The notes beneath the pieces are model-generated. The model did not search any database. It was not told the origin of the DNA and saw only the letters and a program-made list of their open reading frames with translations. 64,000 nucleotides of DNA from assembly GCA_047600605.1 (NCBI GenBank), contig JASGKK010000002.1, positions 1,178,001 through 1,242,000 of the forward strand, written 5' to 3'. Position numbers and translations under genes: made by a program. This document shows positions 1 to 8,428 of the stretch, piece by piece. The stretch is from CAYMZZ01 sp047600605. GTDB taxonomy: Bacteria > Bacteroidota > Bacteroidia > Chitinophagales > Chitinophagaceae. Position 1 is the first letter of the stretch, and each line of letters opens with the position of its first letter.

Positions 1-1
1 A

Positions 2-931
2 GCGGCTGAATTTTACAGTCTCGGTTTTGATCAGATATTTTTTATAGCTGCTGCCAGTGGCAGCGGATCGGGCGAACTGCTCGATGCAGTGACCGAGCTG
101 ATACCGGCAGAGCAGGAGGAGGAGCAAACAGAAGAAGGTGATACGCTGCCCCGTATTGCCATCATCGGTCAACCCAATGTAGGCAAATCATCGTTGCTGA
201 ATGCCCTGGTTGGACAGGAACGTACCATTGTGAGCGATATTGCCGGTACTACACGCGATACTATTCATACGCATTATAACCTGTTCCAAAAAGAATTTAT
301 CCTTATTGATACGGCAGGTATTCGTCGTAAAACCAAGGTACACGAGGACCTGGAGTTTTATTCGGTGATCAGGGCTATCAAAGCCGTGGATGAAGCAGAT
401 GTATGCATGCTGGTACTGGATGCCGAGAAAGGCATCACTGCACAGGATCTGAACATATTCAGCCTGGCATCCCGTAAAGGAAAGGGATTGGTGGTGCTGG
501 TCAATAAATGGGACCTGGTCAAAAAGGAAACCAATACAGCCAAAGAATATGAAACAGAGTTGAAGAAACGACTGGCACCTTTTACCGATGTACCCATCCT
601 GTTTATTTCAGCCAAAGAGAAAACAAGGATCTTCAAAGCGATTGAAATAGCACTGGAAGTATATGAAAACAGACGGCGTAAGATACCGACCTCTGCACTC
701 AATGACACCATGCTCAAAGCAGTAGACGCTTACCATGCGCCTGTGGTACGCGGACATGCAGTGAAGATCAAATTTGTGACACAACTGCCTACAGCCGTAC
801 CATCTTTTGCTTTCTTCTGCAATTTTCCCGACGATATCAAGACTCCTTATAAGAATTACCTCGAGAATCAGTTGCGCCAGCAGTTTGATCTCACCGGTGT
901 TCCTATCCGTATATTCTTCCGTAAAAAATAA
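2..931 (+). CDS. der: Ribosome biogenesis GTPase Der (EngA), 3' part
   Basis: Der is a tandem-GTPase protein needed for late assembly of the 50S ribosomal subunit. The reading frame is open from base 2, so the gene starts before the window and only the end of the first G domain, the linker, the second G domain and the KH-like C-terminal domain are present. The second G domain shows G1 GQPNVGKSS (from base 167), G3 DTAGIRRK and G4 NKWD, and an SAKEKTRI stretch fits G5. The C-terminal part (NYLENQLRQQFDLTGVPIRI) is the usual Der ending. A methionine at 89 lies inside the linker and is not the start. A strong terminator follows at 1011. Confidence 0.95.
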   Translation, partial: AAEFYSLGFDQIFFIAAASGSGSGELLDAVTELIPAEQEEEQTEEGDTLPRIAIIGQPNVGKSSLLNALVGQERTIVSDIAGTTRDTIHTHYNLFQKEFILIDTAGIRRKTKVHEDLEFYSVIRAIKAVDEADVCMLVLDAEKGITAQDLNIFSLASRKGKGLVVLVNKWDLVKKETNTAKEYETELKKRLAPFTDVPILFISAKEKTRIFKAIEIALEVYENRRRKIPTSALNDTMLKAVDAYHAPVVRGHAVKIKFVTQLPTAVPSFAFFCNFPDDIKTPYKNYLENQLRQQFDLTGVPIRIFFRKK

Positions 932-1010
932 GTGAGTGATAAATTGATTTACGGTTTTACGGATAACTGACCAAGAGAAAAATCCCGTTATTTATTGTTT
1001 TTTTCCCATG

Positions 1011-1038
1011 GCCCGGTGCATGCACCGGGCTTAGTTTT
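1011..1038 (+). terminator. Rho-independent terminator after der
   Basis: A perfect 20-base palindrome, GCCCGGTGCA followed by TGCACCGGGC, is followed by TTAGTTTTG. It lies 80 bases after the der stop codon and before the next gene. Confidence 0.8.
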
Positions 1039-1071
1039 GTTGTGCAGCTGATATTGGTTGTGTGATTGAAA

Positions 1072-3165
1072 ATGTGTGTTATGATAAAATATTGTTGCCT
1101 GTTAATGAATTGTTTGCTGATGCAGTATGCGATAGCCCAACTCCGCTGGGATGGGGAAGGGCAGGATCAGCAATGGGCGACTGCAGCCAACTGGGAAGGA
1201 GACCAGGTACCCGGTCCGGATGATGAAGTATTGCTGGATAATGCCTTTGTGCCGGGAGATTATACGGTAACGTTACCAGCTGGTAATATTTCCGTATCAA
1301 TCCGTTCGCTGATAATCCAGCCAACCTCAGGGGCTATCATTACCTGGGTAAATCCCGCGACCAACACCTCCGCCACAGCCTTTGTGGCTACTGGTAGCGG
1401 AGATGCCATTGTGCTTGCAGATCGGGCTGTGATGATCAATGCCTCAGGCGCGCAATCGGGCACCCCTGTAAGCGTTTCTTCGGCTGGTTTTTTCCGGATC
1501 AATGACGGCGGACATTATATCCATCGTACAGAGCGGGGGCATACCAGCAACCTGGTTTCCCGTCTCTCTGCTGCACCCGGCACTGAAGAAGGAATATTCG
1601 AATTTGATGTGCCATCAACCAATGCCTATACAGTGTCGATCAGCAACAGAACTTATGGTACACTTATTTTTTCAGCAACAGCCGCCGGACAAAACAAAAC
1701 CTATACAGGGTCCGGCACAGGAGTTGTTGCCGTGCGGGGACAATTGCGTATTGGTAACCAGGCTGTTTTTTCCTATGGTGCCAATGTCAGCACTATTAAT
1801 ATCAGACAGGCATGTACTATAGAGACCGGAGGAATTTTTACTATCGCAAACGGTGCTAATCCTTCTCTTATCCGGTTGCAGGGAAATCTGCAAAATGATG
1901 GTTTGATCACACGCACCGGCACAGGTGCTGCAAGCCGTTTACAATTAGCAGGTACCACTGAGCAAATCATTTATCAACAGGGACAGATTACAGGACAGGT
2001 TATCTTATCGGTTAATAATCCCGCAGGAATAAAACTCGGTACAGCACTCCGGTTGGGATACGCTATAGAATTTGTACAGGGCAAATTATTTTCTACAACA
2101 GATGCAGTACTTCTATTGCAGGGTGGCTGCCTGGTACTCAATGCAGGCGCGCATTCTTTTGTGGATGGACCGGTTTGCAAAACAGGCGCTGAGGCATTCG
2201 AATTTCCTATCGGAACCGGAGGTATTTATGCGCCGCTGAGTATTGGCGGAAATGGAATAGCTACCGATTCTTTTATTGCCGTCTACAAACGAAGCAACCC
2301 GCAGCAGGTATCGGGTTTAATATATGAAGTGGCTATGCCTATTGATCATATCAGTTACGTGGAGTACTGGCAGCTTAAAACCAATTCCTCCGTATCGTCG
2401 CGACAGATAAGCCTGGCTGTCACCCCGCTGAGTTTTGTACGCAGCCTCGAATCGTTGCTGGTAGCACGTTATGCCGGCGATCGGTGGGTTAGTGAAGGGC
2501 TTAATGTAATTGTACCCGGACCAGGGCAACCTCCTTTTGTAACCGGCACGATCGGCTCAGAGGAAGCCGTAGAATCATATGGCTATTTTACCCTGGCAAC
2601 GACAGAGACAGCCAGCGAAAATCCTTTACCCGTACGGTTCACCGATTTCTCCATCCGGTCATCTGCTGACGGGTTTCTGCAATTGAAATGGGCGATTGCA
2701 GATCAGCCGGATGACGCAATTGAATTTTTGATCGAAAAAGCCACCACTACCGGATTTTTTGTGCCCGTTGCGAGGGTCTCTGGCCGGCAGAATATTTCTC
2801 AGTACACTTATTACGACAGGGAAGCGGATCAGGTCGTTCGATACAGAATAAGAATGATGGACCCTGACAATACACTCGCTACATCAGCAGAATATTACTG
2901 GCAACCGGTAAGAAAACAAAACAACAGTATTCAATTGCTGACTTTATCAAAAGACCGGTTGAGGATTGAATGTCCTTTATTCCTTCATCATTTTCATCTT
3001 AATATAATTAATAGCAATGGGCAGATTGTATTCAGGCGTGTATGGCCCGCGCGCACAGCTCATGCATTTGCAGATATTGATCTGTCGGCGTGGCCACGTG
3101 GAATGTATTTTATAGAAGGAGTAAAAGACGGGAGAAAGATGGATGTAGGGAAATACCTGCATTGA
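1072..3165 (+). CDS. Secreted protein with T9SS C-terminal sorting domain
   Basis: Probably a surface or secreted protein of unknown function. The N-terminus is a hydrophobic signal peptide (MIKYCCLLMNCLLMQYAIAQ). It is followed by a motif often seen at the start of large secreted beta-rich proteins (WATAANWEGDQVPGPDDEVLL), then a long Gly/Ser/Thr-rich region that suggests a beta-helix. The last ~80 residues (LNIINSNGQIVFRRVW ... WPRGMYFIEGV) have the pattern of a type IX secretion sorting domain. A TTG at 1066 and ATGs at 1072 and 1081 are all possible starts; I chose 1072 because all keep the signal peptide and it is the first ATG. No enzymatic motif is visible. Confidence 0.75.
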   Translation: MCVMIKYCCLLMNCLLMQYAIAQLRWDGEGQDQQWATAANWEGDQVPGPDDEVLLDNAFVPGDYTVTLPAGNISVSIRSLIIQPTSGAIITWVNPATNTSATAFVATGSGDAIVLADRAVMINASGAQSGTPVSVSSAGFFRINDGGHYIHRTERGHTSNLVSRLSAAPGTEEGIFEFDVPSTNAYTVSISNRTYGTLIFSATAAGQNKTYTGSGTGVVAVRGQLRIGNQAVFSYGANVSTINIRQACTIETGGIFTIANGANPSLIRLQGNLQNDGLITRTGTGAASRLQLAGTTEQIIYQQGQITGQVILSVNNPAGIKLGTALRLGYAIEFVQGKLFSTTDAVLLLQGGCLVLNAGAHSFVDGPVCKTGAEAFEFPIGTGGIYAPLSIGGNGIATDSFIAVYKRSNPQQVSGLIYEVAMPIDHISYVEYWQLKTNSSVSSRQISLAVTPLSFVRSLESLLVARYAGDRWVSEGLNVIVPGPGQPPFVTGTIGSEEAVESYGYFTLATTETASENPLPVRFTDFSIRSSADGFLQLKWAIADQPDDAIEFLIEKATTTGFFVPVARVSGRQNISQYTYYDREADQVVRYRIRMMDPDNTLATSAEYYWQPVRKQNNSIQLLTLSKDRLRIECPLFLHHFHLNIINSNGQIVFRRVWPARTAHAFADIDLSAWPRGMYFIEGVKDGRKMDVGKYLH

Positions 3166-3344
3166 TGCATCTTACGAGAAGCGTGTTTGATCGTAGTGCA
3201 GTTGGTATTTGAATGTATTGGCTATGTCCGGAACGATGGGGATTAATAATTAACCGGCTTTATACATTAAAAGCAGCGGTTTAACCGTGTTTATTCAGAG
3301 AAAAAAAAGTTTCTTATTCTTTTACGTCACCCGGTTGTTGACAA

Positions 3345-3857
3345 ATGAATGAAGTAATAGACCTTTATGCAAAATTATTAATTGGGACTTTTAGTTTTAT
3401 TGGGCCATCATTTTCCTTATTAGTTCCAATTTTTTACCCGGCTTTTCTGCACTCCAGGCAGTGTCATATGGAAATATATGACAATCTCTCCAGGGTGTTT
3501 AACAGGTTTGATGGGGCCGGCACATTTGCGGATATGGAGAAGAGCGGAAGAAGAATTAAGAGATTGCTGGGAGAGAATCAAAAGGATATTCGTTTATTGA
3601 ATCCAAAGCGACAAGGGAAAAGATTGTTTACATCGTTGTTGTCTGCTATTGCGCTTGTTATATTTTATTATTTCCAGCGATCGGATTTTTGGCCTTATCA
3701 GTATCAGATAGTGAGGGTTTGTACATTATTATTGAGTACAGTGAATTTTGGTTTTTCCCTGTTCGTGCTATGGCAGATATTTTGTATGGTAGTAAAGATT
3801 AAACAGGAGGAAAAGGAAGCATTTTTAATAAAACTTAAAACTATTGGTTATGGGTGA
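3345..3857 (+). CDS. Hypothetical membrane protein
   Basis: A 170-residue protein I do not recognise. Hydrophobic segments lie at about residues 7-35, 92-110 and 120-151, separated by a basic, polar stretch (RRIKRLLGENQKDIRLLNPKRQGKR), so three or four membrane passes are likely. The gene is visibly more AT-rich than its neighbours and is followed, with an 8-base overlap (ATGGGTGA), by the next small gene, so the two are almost certainly co-translated. The pair is flanked by unrelated genes and may be an accessory insertion. No family assignment is offered. Confidence 0.6.
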   Translation: MNEVIDLYAKLLIGTFSFIGPSFSLLVPIFYPAFLHSRQCHMEIYDNLSRVFNRFDGAGTFADMEKSGRRIKRLLGENQKDIRLLNPKRQGKRLFTSLLSAIALVIFYYFQRSDFWPYQYQIVRVCTLLLSTVNFGFSLFVLWQIFCMVVKIKQEEKEAFLIKLKTIGYG

Positions 3858-4176
3858 TTTTAAAGTTGTAGAAGTGGTGAACGCCACAACCATTAAAGTG
3901 TCTCCACAATGGACGTTTCCCCGAGCTGATGGCACACCCCTGATTAGTAATCTGATAAAGATTAGTGGTTTAGATCTACCGGATACGAGTGAGTGGGTAA
4001 TAGATCGTCTTAATATCCTGCTGCAGGATCGCGAAATCGACGCCTATAGTCCATCCATTACAGTAAATCATATGGCTCCGATTGAGTGCAGGGTTTTTCT
4101 GTCAGGGACTGATATCGTGTATTATTTCCCCGAACACGAACCAGCGAGGGATGCGCTCAAAAAGCGGTATGCTTAA
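3850..4176 (+). CDS. Small protein resembling a degenerate staphylococcal-nuclease (SNase-like) fold
   Basis: A 108-residue protein. Its order of elements resembles the SNase-like fold: VVEVVNATTIKV (in active enzymes usually VVDGDTI), then LIKISGLDLPD (usually VRLxGIDAPE), then WVIDRLNILLQDREIDAY (usually a helix with L..LL.GK.V), then ECRVFLSGTDIVYY (usually GR.LA.V...G.DV). The acidic calcium ligand in the first motif and the catalytic arginine in the second appear replaced, so if the resemblance is real the protein is probably not a nuclease. ATG 3850 was chosen over TTG 3844. It overlaps the membrane-protein gene by 8 bases. The fold call is inference from pattern only. Confidence 0.55.
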   Translation: MGDFKVVEVVNATTIKVSPQWTFPRADGTPLISNLIKISGLDLPDTSEWVIDRLNILLQDREIDAYSPSITVNHMAPIECRVFLSGTDIVYYFPEHEPARDALKKRYA

Positions 4177-4226
4177 ATGTTATTGTTTCGGAAAAATGAA
4201 TTGCTGACAGATCTTCGCATAGATTG

Positions 4227-4252
4227 CAGGCCAGCGATGCATTGCTGGCCTG
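4227..4252. other. Intergenic hairpin between convergent genes
   Basis: A 9-base perfect inverted repeat (CAGGCCAGC / GCTGGCCTG) with an 8-base loop between the stop codons of two convergent genes. No T-run follows on either strand, so it is not a standard terminator, although the position fits one. Confidence 0.4.
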
Positions 4253-4279
4253 TGTGCTATCCGGCGTTCAACTCCGGGT

Positions 4280-6475
4280 TTATGCCTTCATACGTTTTGA
4301 CCACTCCCTGATTTTTTCCCTGAAGTTCTCCAACTCCTGTATTTGCTGGTTAATAAAGGAATTGTCTTTGAAGCTTCCTATTACTTTTTCCATTTCCTCA
4401 ATGGAGTCGTACACCATTTTCCGGAATGGATTGCTATAGTCTTTGGCGCGGGATTCCTGCATTTGAGATACCATCCATTCGCGTGTCTGAAGAGCCTGAC
4501 GCAACATTTTTTTGAAAACGCTCAGTGTAAGGCCGGCAGGTTTCAGTTCCTCCAGCTCCAGCAGGGAGGTAATGGCATGGAGGGCCTTCTGTTCAGCGTA
4601 TTGGGCACTGTGTGCATGATAATATTCATGTATTGCATCCCAACTATTGACTTCGCCTGTATGTATCCGGCGAATCAGTTCCTGCAGAGCAGGTTGTGGC
4701 ATTAATTGTCCGCCAATATTTACCCAGGCCGTACGGGGAGTGAGTTTATTATTACTGAAAAATGATTTCAGAGAATCACATTCCTGTTTTTCCATCAGGT
4801 AAAGCAGTTGTGTGACGCCATGGTATATGATCAGTTCTTTGAAGATTGCATACGATTCGGGAACTTTTATCAGTTTTACTTTTCGTTTGCTGTTTTCGAT
4901 ACCAGTAGCCAGTATTTCTTTTTTGCCCAGTGATTTTTGTTGCTCCAGCAGTTTTCGTCCGACTTTGATGGCGGCCTCATCCGTAATCCGCTCATTTTTC
5001 TTCATGCTTTTACCTGTGCAAAGCTGCAGGTATTGAAGTGCATCGAATAATTCGTTTACACTATCGGGAGCCAGGTAATCGTATTCGAGATACTGGTTTT
5101 TCAAAGAGCGTTTATCGCGGCTGGCATATTTCCCTTCATTGCGTGCCAGGGCATACATGTTGTACATAAACCAGTATCCGGGCATGATGACCAGCTGATC
5201 GCGGCTTACATCGTTGCTCACCAGCGAGAAGGGGATAGGTATGTTGAGCTCTGCCGGAAAATCTCCTTTTGCAATGATGGTAAATGAAGCAAATCGTGAA
5301 TTGTGTTTCAGGCTTACGCAGAGGCCGGGCCAGAAGCCTCGTCCTGCAATCAATTCGCCATCAGCACCCCGGGAGTTATGATTCGAACCAATGGTGGCAC
5401 CGGCGGCCATATTGCTTTGACCAGAGAGCAGGCTGGCGCAGAGAAATGAATTATTGTGGTGCTGCTCATGCGCCGGGAAAATGAGCGAGTTCAATACTTC
5501 ACAACAGGAAATCGTGGAGTTGTCTCCCAGGAAAGAGTTGATAAGCCGTGCTCCATATTTGAGTTGCGAATGGGAAGCCAGGATGAACCGCACCGCTTTT
5601 ACGCCGTAAAAGGCCTTACAGCCATAACCGATGATCCCATTTACCAGTTCGCAGCCTTCGCCGATCTGTGTAGGCGAATCGCCGGAGGAGTTGATGGTCA
5701 GATTTTTTAACTTATTGGCCCCTTTTATATAGGCGTCTGTGCCAATGAGACAGTCCTTGATGATACGGGTATTTTTTATTACGGAGCGGTCACCCACCAT
5801 ACCATAATAGCCCCGCTTATTGCTGAATTTATTTTCTGTAAATTCTTTCAGCTTTTGCATCAGCAGTTCATCGGCACGGTAGCGTGTCCAGAGCCAGGCA
5901 TCGCCGGTTTGCATACCATCAAACAGCAGTACACTGCGACCTGCATTTTCATTGCAAAGCTCCATCCAGATACGAACGGCTTCCTTTTCGCCCTCCTTGA
6001 TGATGCCATTTCCGAATTTGGCATGGTCGGTCACTTCCATTTCATTGATGTTGACCAGTATGACCTCGTTTCCGATAATGTAATGACTAAGATAATTTAC
6101 GTTGTTGACAACAACATTATTGCCCAGATCGCAACTGATGATAGTGCTATTATACAGACCTACAGGAAGGCGTACGTCATGAAACTGCAGATAATAAGGC
6201 TGAAGTTCACCAATACGGACCAGTCCATAGAACTTACATTGCTGTACCAGCGATGTATTAAAGTTGTCATGCACGAGTACCTGTGTCCAGTCATCAGCTA
6301 TATTGCCGTTAAGCTCCAGTTGTTTTATTTCGCTGGTAGTTAACGAGCGGAAAGAACCGGCACTGGCATTTTGCTCCATCCGCAGGTAGTATTCGTCTTT
6401 TCCTTTGGGCAAATAGGTTGTATCTATAAACTGATAACCCAGTTGCTTAACCGGTACTTTCAGGATTTTGTTCAT
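4280..6475 (-). CDS. DUF4954 family protein (left-handed beta-helix type)
   Basis: A 731-residue cytoplasmic protein of the DUF4954 family, common in Bacteroidota. The middle (about residues 150-420) is rich in short hexapeptide-like turns (VGDRSVIKNTRIIKDCLIGT, ANKLKNLTINSSGDSPTQIG, LGDNSTISCCEVLNSLIF), typical of left-handed beta-helix acyl- or nucleotidyltransferases. It also has conserved-looking stretches SNMAAGATIGSNHNSR and MPGYWFMYNMYALARN. The C-terminal ~250 residues are helical. No signal peptide. It starts 40 bases after glmS on the same strand, so the two are probably one transcription unit. The biochemical role is not known to me. Confidence 0.85.
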   Translation of the reverse strand: MNKILKVPVKQLGYQFIDTTYLPKGKDEYYLRMEQNASAGSFRSLTTSEIKQLELNGNIADDWTQVLVHDNFNTSLVQQCKFYGLVRIGELQPYYLQFHDVRLPVGLYNSTIISCDLGNNVVVNNVNYLSHYIIGNEVILVNINEMEVTDHAKFGNGIIKEGEKEAVRIWMELCNENAGRSVLLFDGMQTGDAWLWTRYRADELLMQKLKEFTENKFSNKRGYYGMVGDRSVIKNTRIIKDCLIGTDAYIKGANKLKNLTINSSGDSPTQIGEGCELVNGIIGYGCKAFYGVKAVRFILASHSQLKYGARLINSFLGDNSTISCCEVLNSLIFPAHEQHHNNSFLCASLLSGQSNMAAGATIGSNHNSRGADGELIAGRGFWPGLCVSLKHNSRFASFTIIAKGDFPAELNIPIPFSLVSNDVSRDQLVIMPGYWFMYNMYALARNEGKYASRDKRSLKNQYLEYDYLAPDSVNELFDALQYLQLCTGKSMKKNERITDEAAIKVGRKLLEQQKSLGKKEILATGIENSKRKVKLIKVPESYAIFKELIIYHGVTQLLYLMEKQECDSLKSFFSNNKLTPRTAWVNIGGQLMPQPALQELIRRIHTGEVNSWDAIHEYYHAHSAQYAEQKALHAITSLLELEELKPAGLTLSVFKKMLRQALQTREWMVSQMQESRAKDYSNPFRKMVYDSIEEMEKVIGSFKDNSFINQQIQELENFREKIREWSKRMKA

Positions 6476-6515
6476 GCTGTGATACTTGTTATGAATACGT
6501 GCTGCTGCGTAATGA

Positions 6516-8351
6516 CTATTCTACCGTTACGGATTTGGCCAGGTTGCGCGGTTTATCTACATCCAGTCCTTTGAACACACCGATGTAATAGGCCAGCAGC
6601 TGCAGGGGAACCACACTCAGCATAGGGCCAACTATTTCATCAGCTTCCGGCACAATCATTACATCGTTTGATAACCCGGTAGATGTTGAATCGCCATCTG
6701 TGATCACCGATACAACCATGCCTTTGCGGGCTTTGATCTCCTGCATATTGCTGATCACTTTTTCGTGATAGGCATCGCGTGTGGCTACAAATACTACGGG
6801 AAGTGTATCGTCGACCAGGGCTATTGGACCATGTTTCATTTCTGCAGCGGGGTAACCTTCTGCATGGATGTAGGAAATTTCTTTGAGTTTTAATGCTCCT
6901 TCCAGTGCTACGGGGAAATTGTAACCACGACCGAGATAAAGGAAGTCGCGGGCGTCTTTATATTTTTCAGCAATAGCACGGATATGATCAGCCTGTTTGA
7001 GGATCCAGGCTACTTTTTCGGGTACTTCGTTGAGCTCATGCAGCAGGTTGTGGTAGCGCTCTGCCGAGATCGTTCCTTTGGTATGGGCAATTTTAAGTGC
7101 GATCATAGTAAGTACCGCCAGTTGTGCCGTAAAGGCTTTGGTGCTGGCCACGCCGATTTCAGGGCCAGCATGTGTATATGCCCCGCCATGTGATGCCCGG
7201 GCAATGGATGAGCCTACCACATTGACAACGCCCAGTATAATGGCACCTTTACTTTTTGCGGTTTCAATAGCCACGAGAGTATCGGCGGTTTCGCCGCTTT
7301 GCGATATTGCAATGATCACATCACCTTCATTGATCACGGGATTGCGGTATCTGAATTCAGAAGCATATTCTACTTCCACATTGATACGGCAGAGTTCTTC
7401 GAAGATATATTCAGCTACCAGGCCGGCATGCCAGCTGGTGCCACAGGCAATCATGATAATACGGTTGGCCTTGATGATCTGATCGGCATATTGCTGTATA
7501 CCGCTCATGGTAATGGTGCCGGCTTCGGCATCGAGGCGGCCGCGCAGGCAATCATAGATTGTTTGTGGTTGCTCAAAGATTTCTTTGAGCATGAAATGAT
7601 CATATCCGCCTTTTTCAATAGCTGCAAGATCTATATCGAGCTTTTGTACGTAAGGGGTAAGCTTCTCGTTGCCCAGGTTTTTCAGGATAAGTTCATCGGG
7701 ACGTATAATGGCCAGCTCATAATCGTTTACATATACGACCTCTTTGGTGTATTCGAGCATGGGAGAAGCGTCTGAACCCAGAAAATGTTCTCCCTTACCG
7801 ACACCGATCACAAGCGGACTGCCTTTGCGGGCGGCAATAATGGTTTCAGGATCGTCTGCATCAAGAAGCAGGATCACATAAGCGCCTACAACCCGTTTCA
7901 GCGCTACGCGCACGGCTTCTTCCAGTGAGCAGTTGTTGTTGTTGCGGATCTCTTCAATGAAATTGAGTAATACTTCTGTATCGGTATCGCTCTTGAATGT
8001 ATATCCTTTGCGGAGCAGCTCATTTTTTAGTTGAGCATAGTTTTCTATGATACCGTTGTGGATCATGGCCAGTTTGCCGCTGGCAGACTGGTGGGGGTGG
8101 GCATTGCGGTCATTAGGTTCGCCATGCGTAGCCCAACGCGTGTGGCCGATGCCGGCATTGGCATGCAGGTTTTTTCCTACAACAGCATCTTCCAGTTCAG
8201 CGACCTTACCTTTTTTCTTGTATACTTTCAGGTCGCCATTATGCAGTGCAACACCGGTACTGTCATAGCCACGGTATTCCAGCCGTTTGAGCCCTTTAAT
8301 GATAATGGGATAAGCTTCTCTGTGTCCTGTATATCCTACAATTCCACACAT
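6516..8351 (-). CDS. glmS: Glutamine--fructose-6-phosphate aminotransferase (isomerizing)
   Basis: Makes glucosamine-6-phosphate from fructose-6-phosphate and glutamine, the entry step to UDP-GlcNAc for peptidoglycan and LPS. The 611-residue length is the standard one. Cys2 (MCGIVGYTG) is the glutaminase nucleophile, with the glutaminase motifs HTRWATHG and HNGIIEN following. Two SIS sugar-isomerase domains follow (IACGTSWHAG; LEGALKLKEISYIHAEG), and the ending DKPRNLAKSVTVE is the family signature. The promoter sits just upstream (8372-8401) and leaves a leader of only about 15 bases, so there is no room for a glmS ribozyme. Confidence 0.98.
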   Translation of the reverse strand: MCGIVGYTGHREAYPIIIKGLKRLEYRGYDSTGVALHNGDLKVYKKKGKVAELEDAVVGKNLHANAGIGHTRWATHGEPNDRNAHPHQSASGKLAMIHNGIIENYAQLKNELLRKGYTFKSDTDTEVLLNFIEEIRNNNNCSLEEAVRVALKRVVGAYVILLLDADDPETIIAARKGSPLVIGVGKGEHFLGSDASPMLEYTKEVVYVNDYELAIIRPDELILKNLGNEKLTPYVQKLDIDLAAIEKGGYDHFMLKEIFEQPQTIYDCLRGRLDAEAGTITMSGIQQYADQIIKANRIIMIACGTSWHAGLVAEYIFEELCRINVEVEYASEFRYRNPVINEGDVIIAISQSGETADTLVAIETAKSKGAIILGVVNVVGSSIARASHGGAYTHAGPEIGVASTKAFTAQLAVLTMIALKIAHTKGTISAERYHNLLHELNEVPEKVAWILKQADHIRAIAEKYKDARDFLYLGRGYNFPVALEGALKLKEISYIHAEGYPAAEMKHGPIALVDDTLPVVFVATRDAYHEKVISNMQEIKARKGMVVSVITDGDSTSTGLSNDVMIVPEADEIVGPMLSVVPLQLLAYYIGVFKGLDVDKPRNLAKSVTVE

Positions 8352-8371
8352 AAGGTTTAGATTTTAAAGGG

Positions 8372-8401
8372 CGAAGATACCATTTCTCGCTGGAATGCAA
8401 A
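8372..8401 (-). promoter_or_regulatory. Bacteroidota-type promoter of glmS
   Basis: On the minus strand TTTG (8401-8398), an 18-base spacer, and TATCTTCG (8379-8372; 7 of 8 to TAnnTTTG). The predicted transcript start is about 15 bases before the glmS ATG. Confidence 0.65.
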
Positions 8402-8428
8402 CGATTGTGTGCCTGCAAAAAAACGCAG

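Noticed and set aside
8352..8428. glmS ribozyme upstream of glmS
   Set aside because: Only 77 bases separate mgtE and glmS, and the predicted transcript leader is about 15 bases; the ribozyme core is not present.
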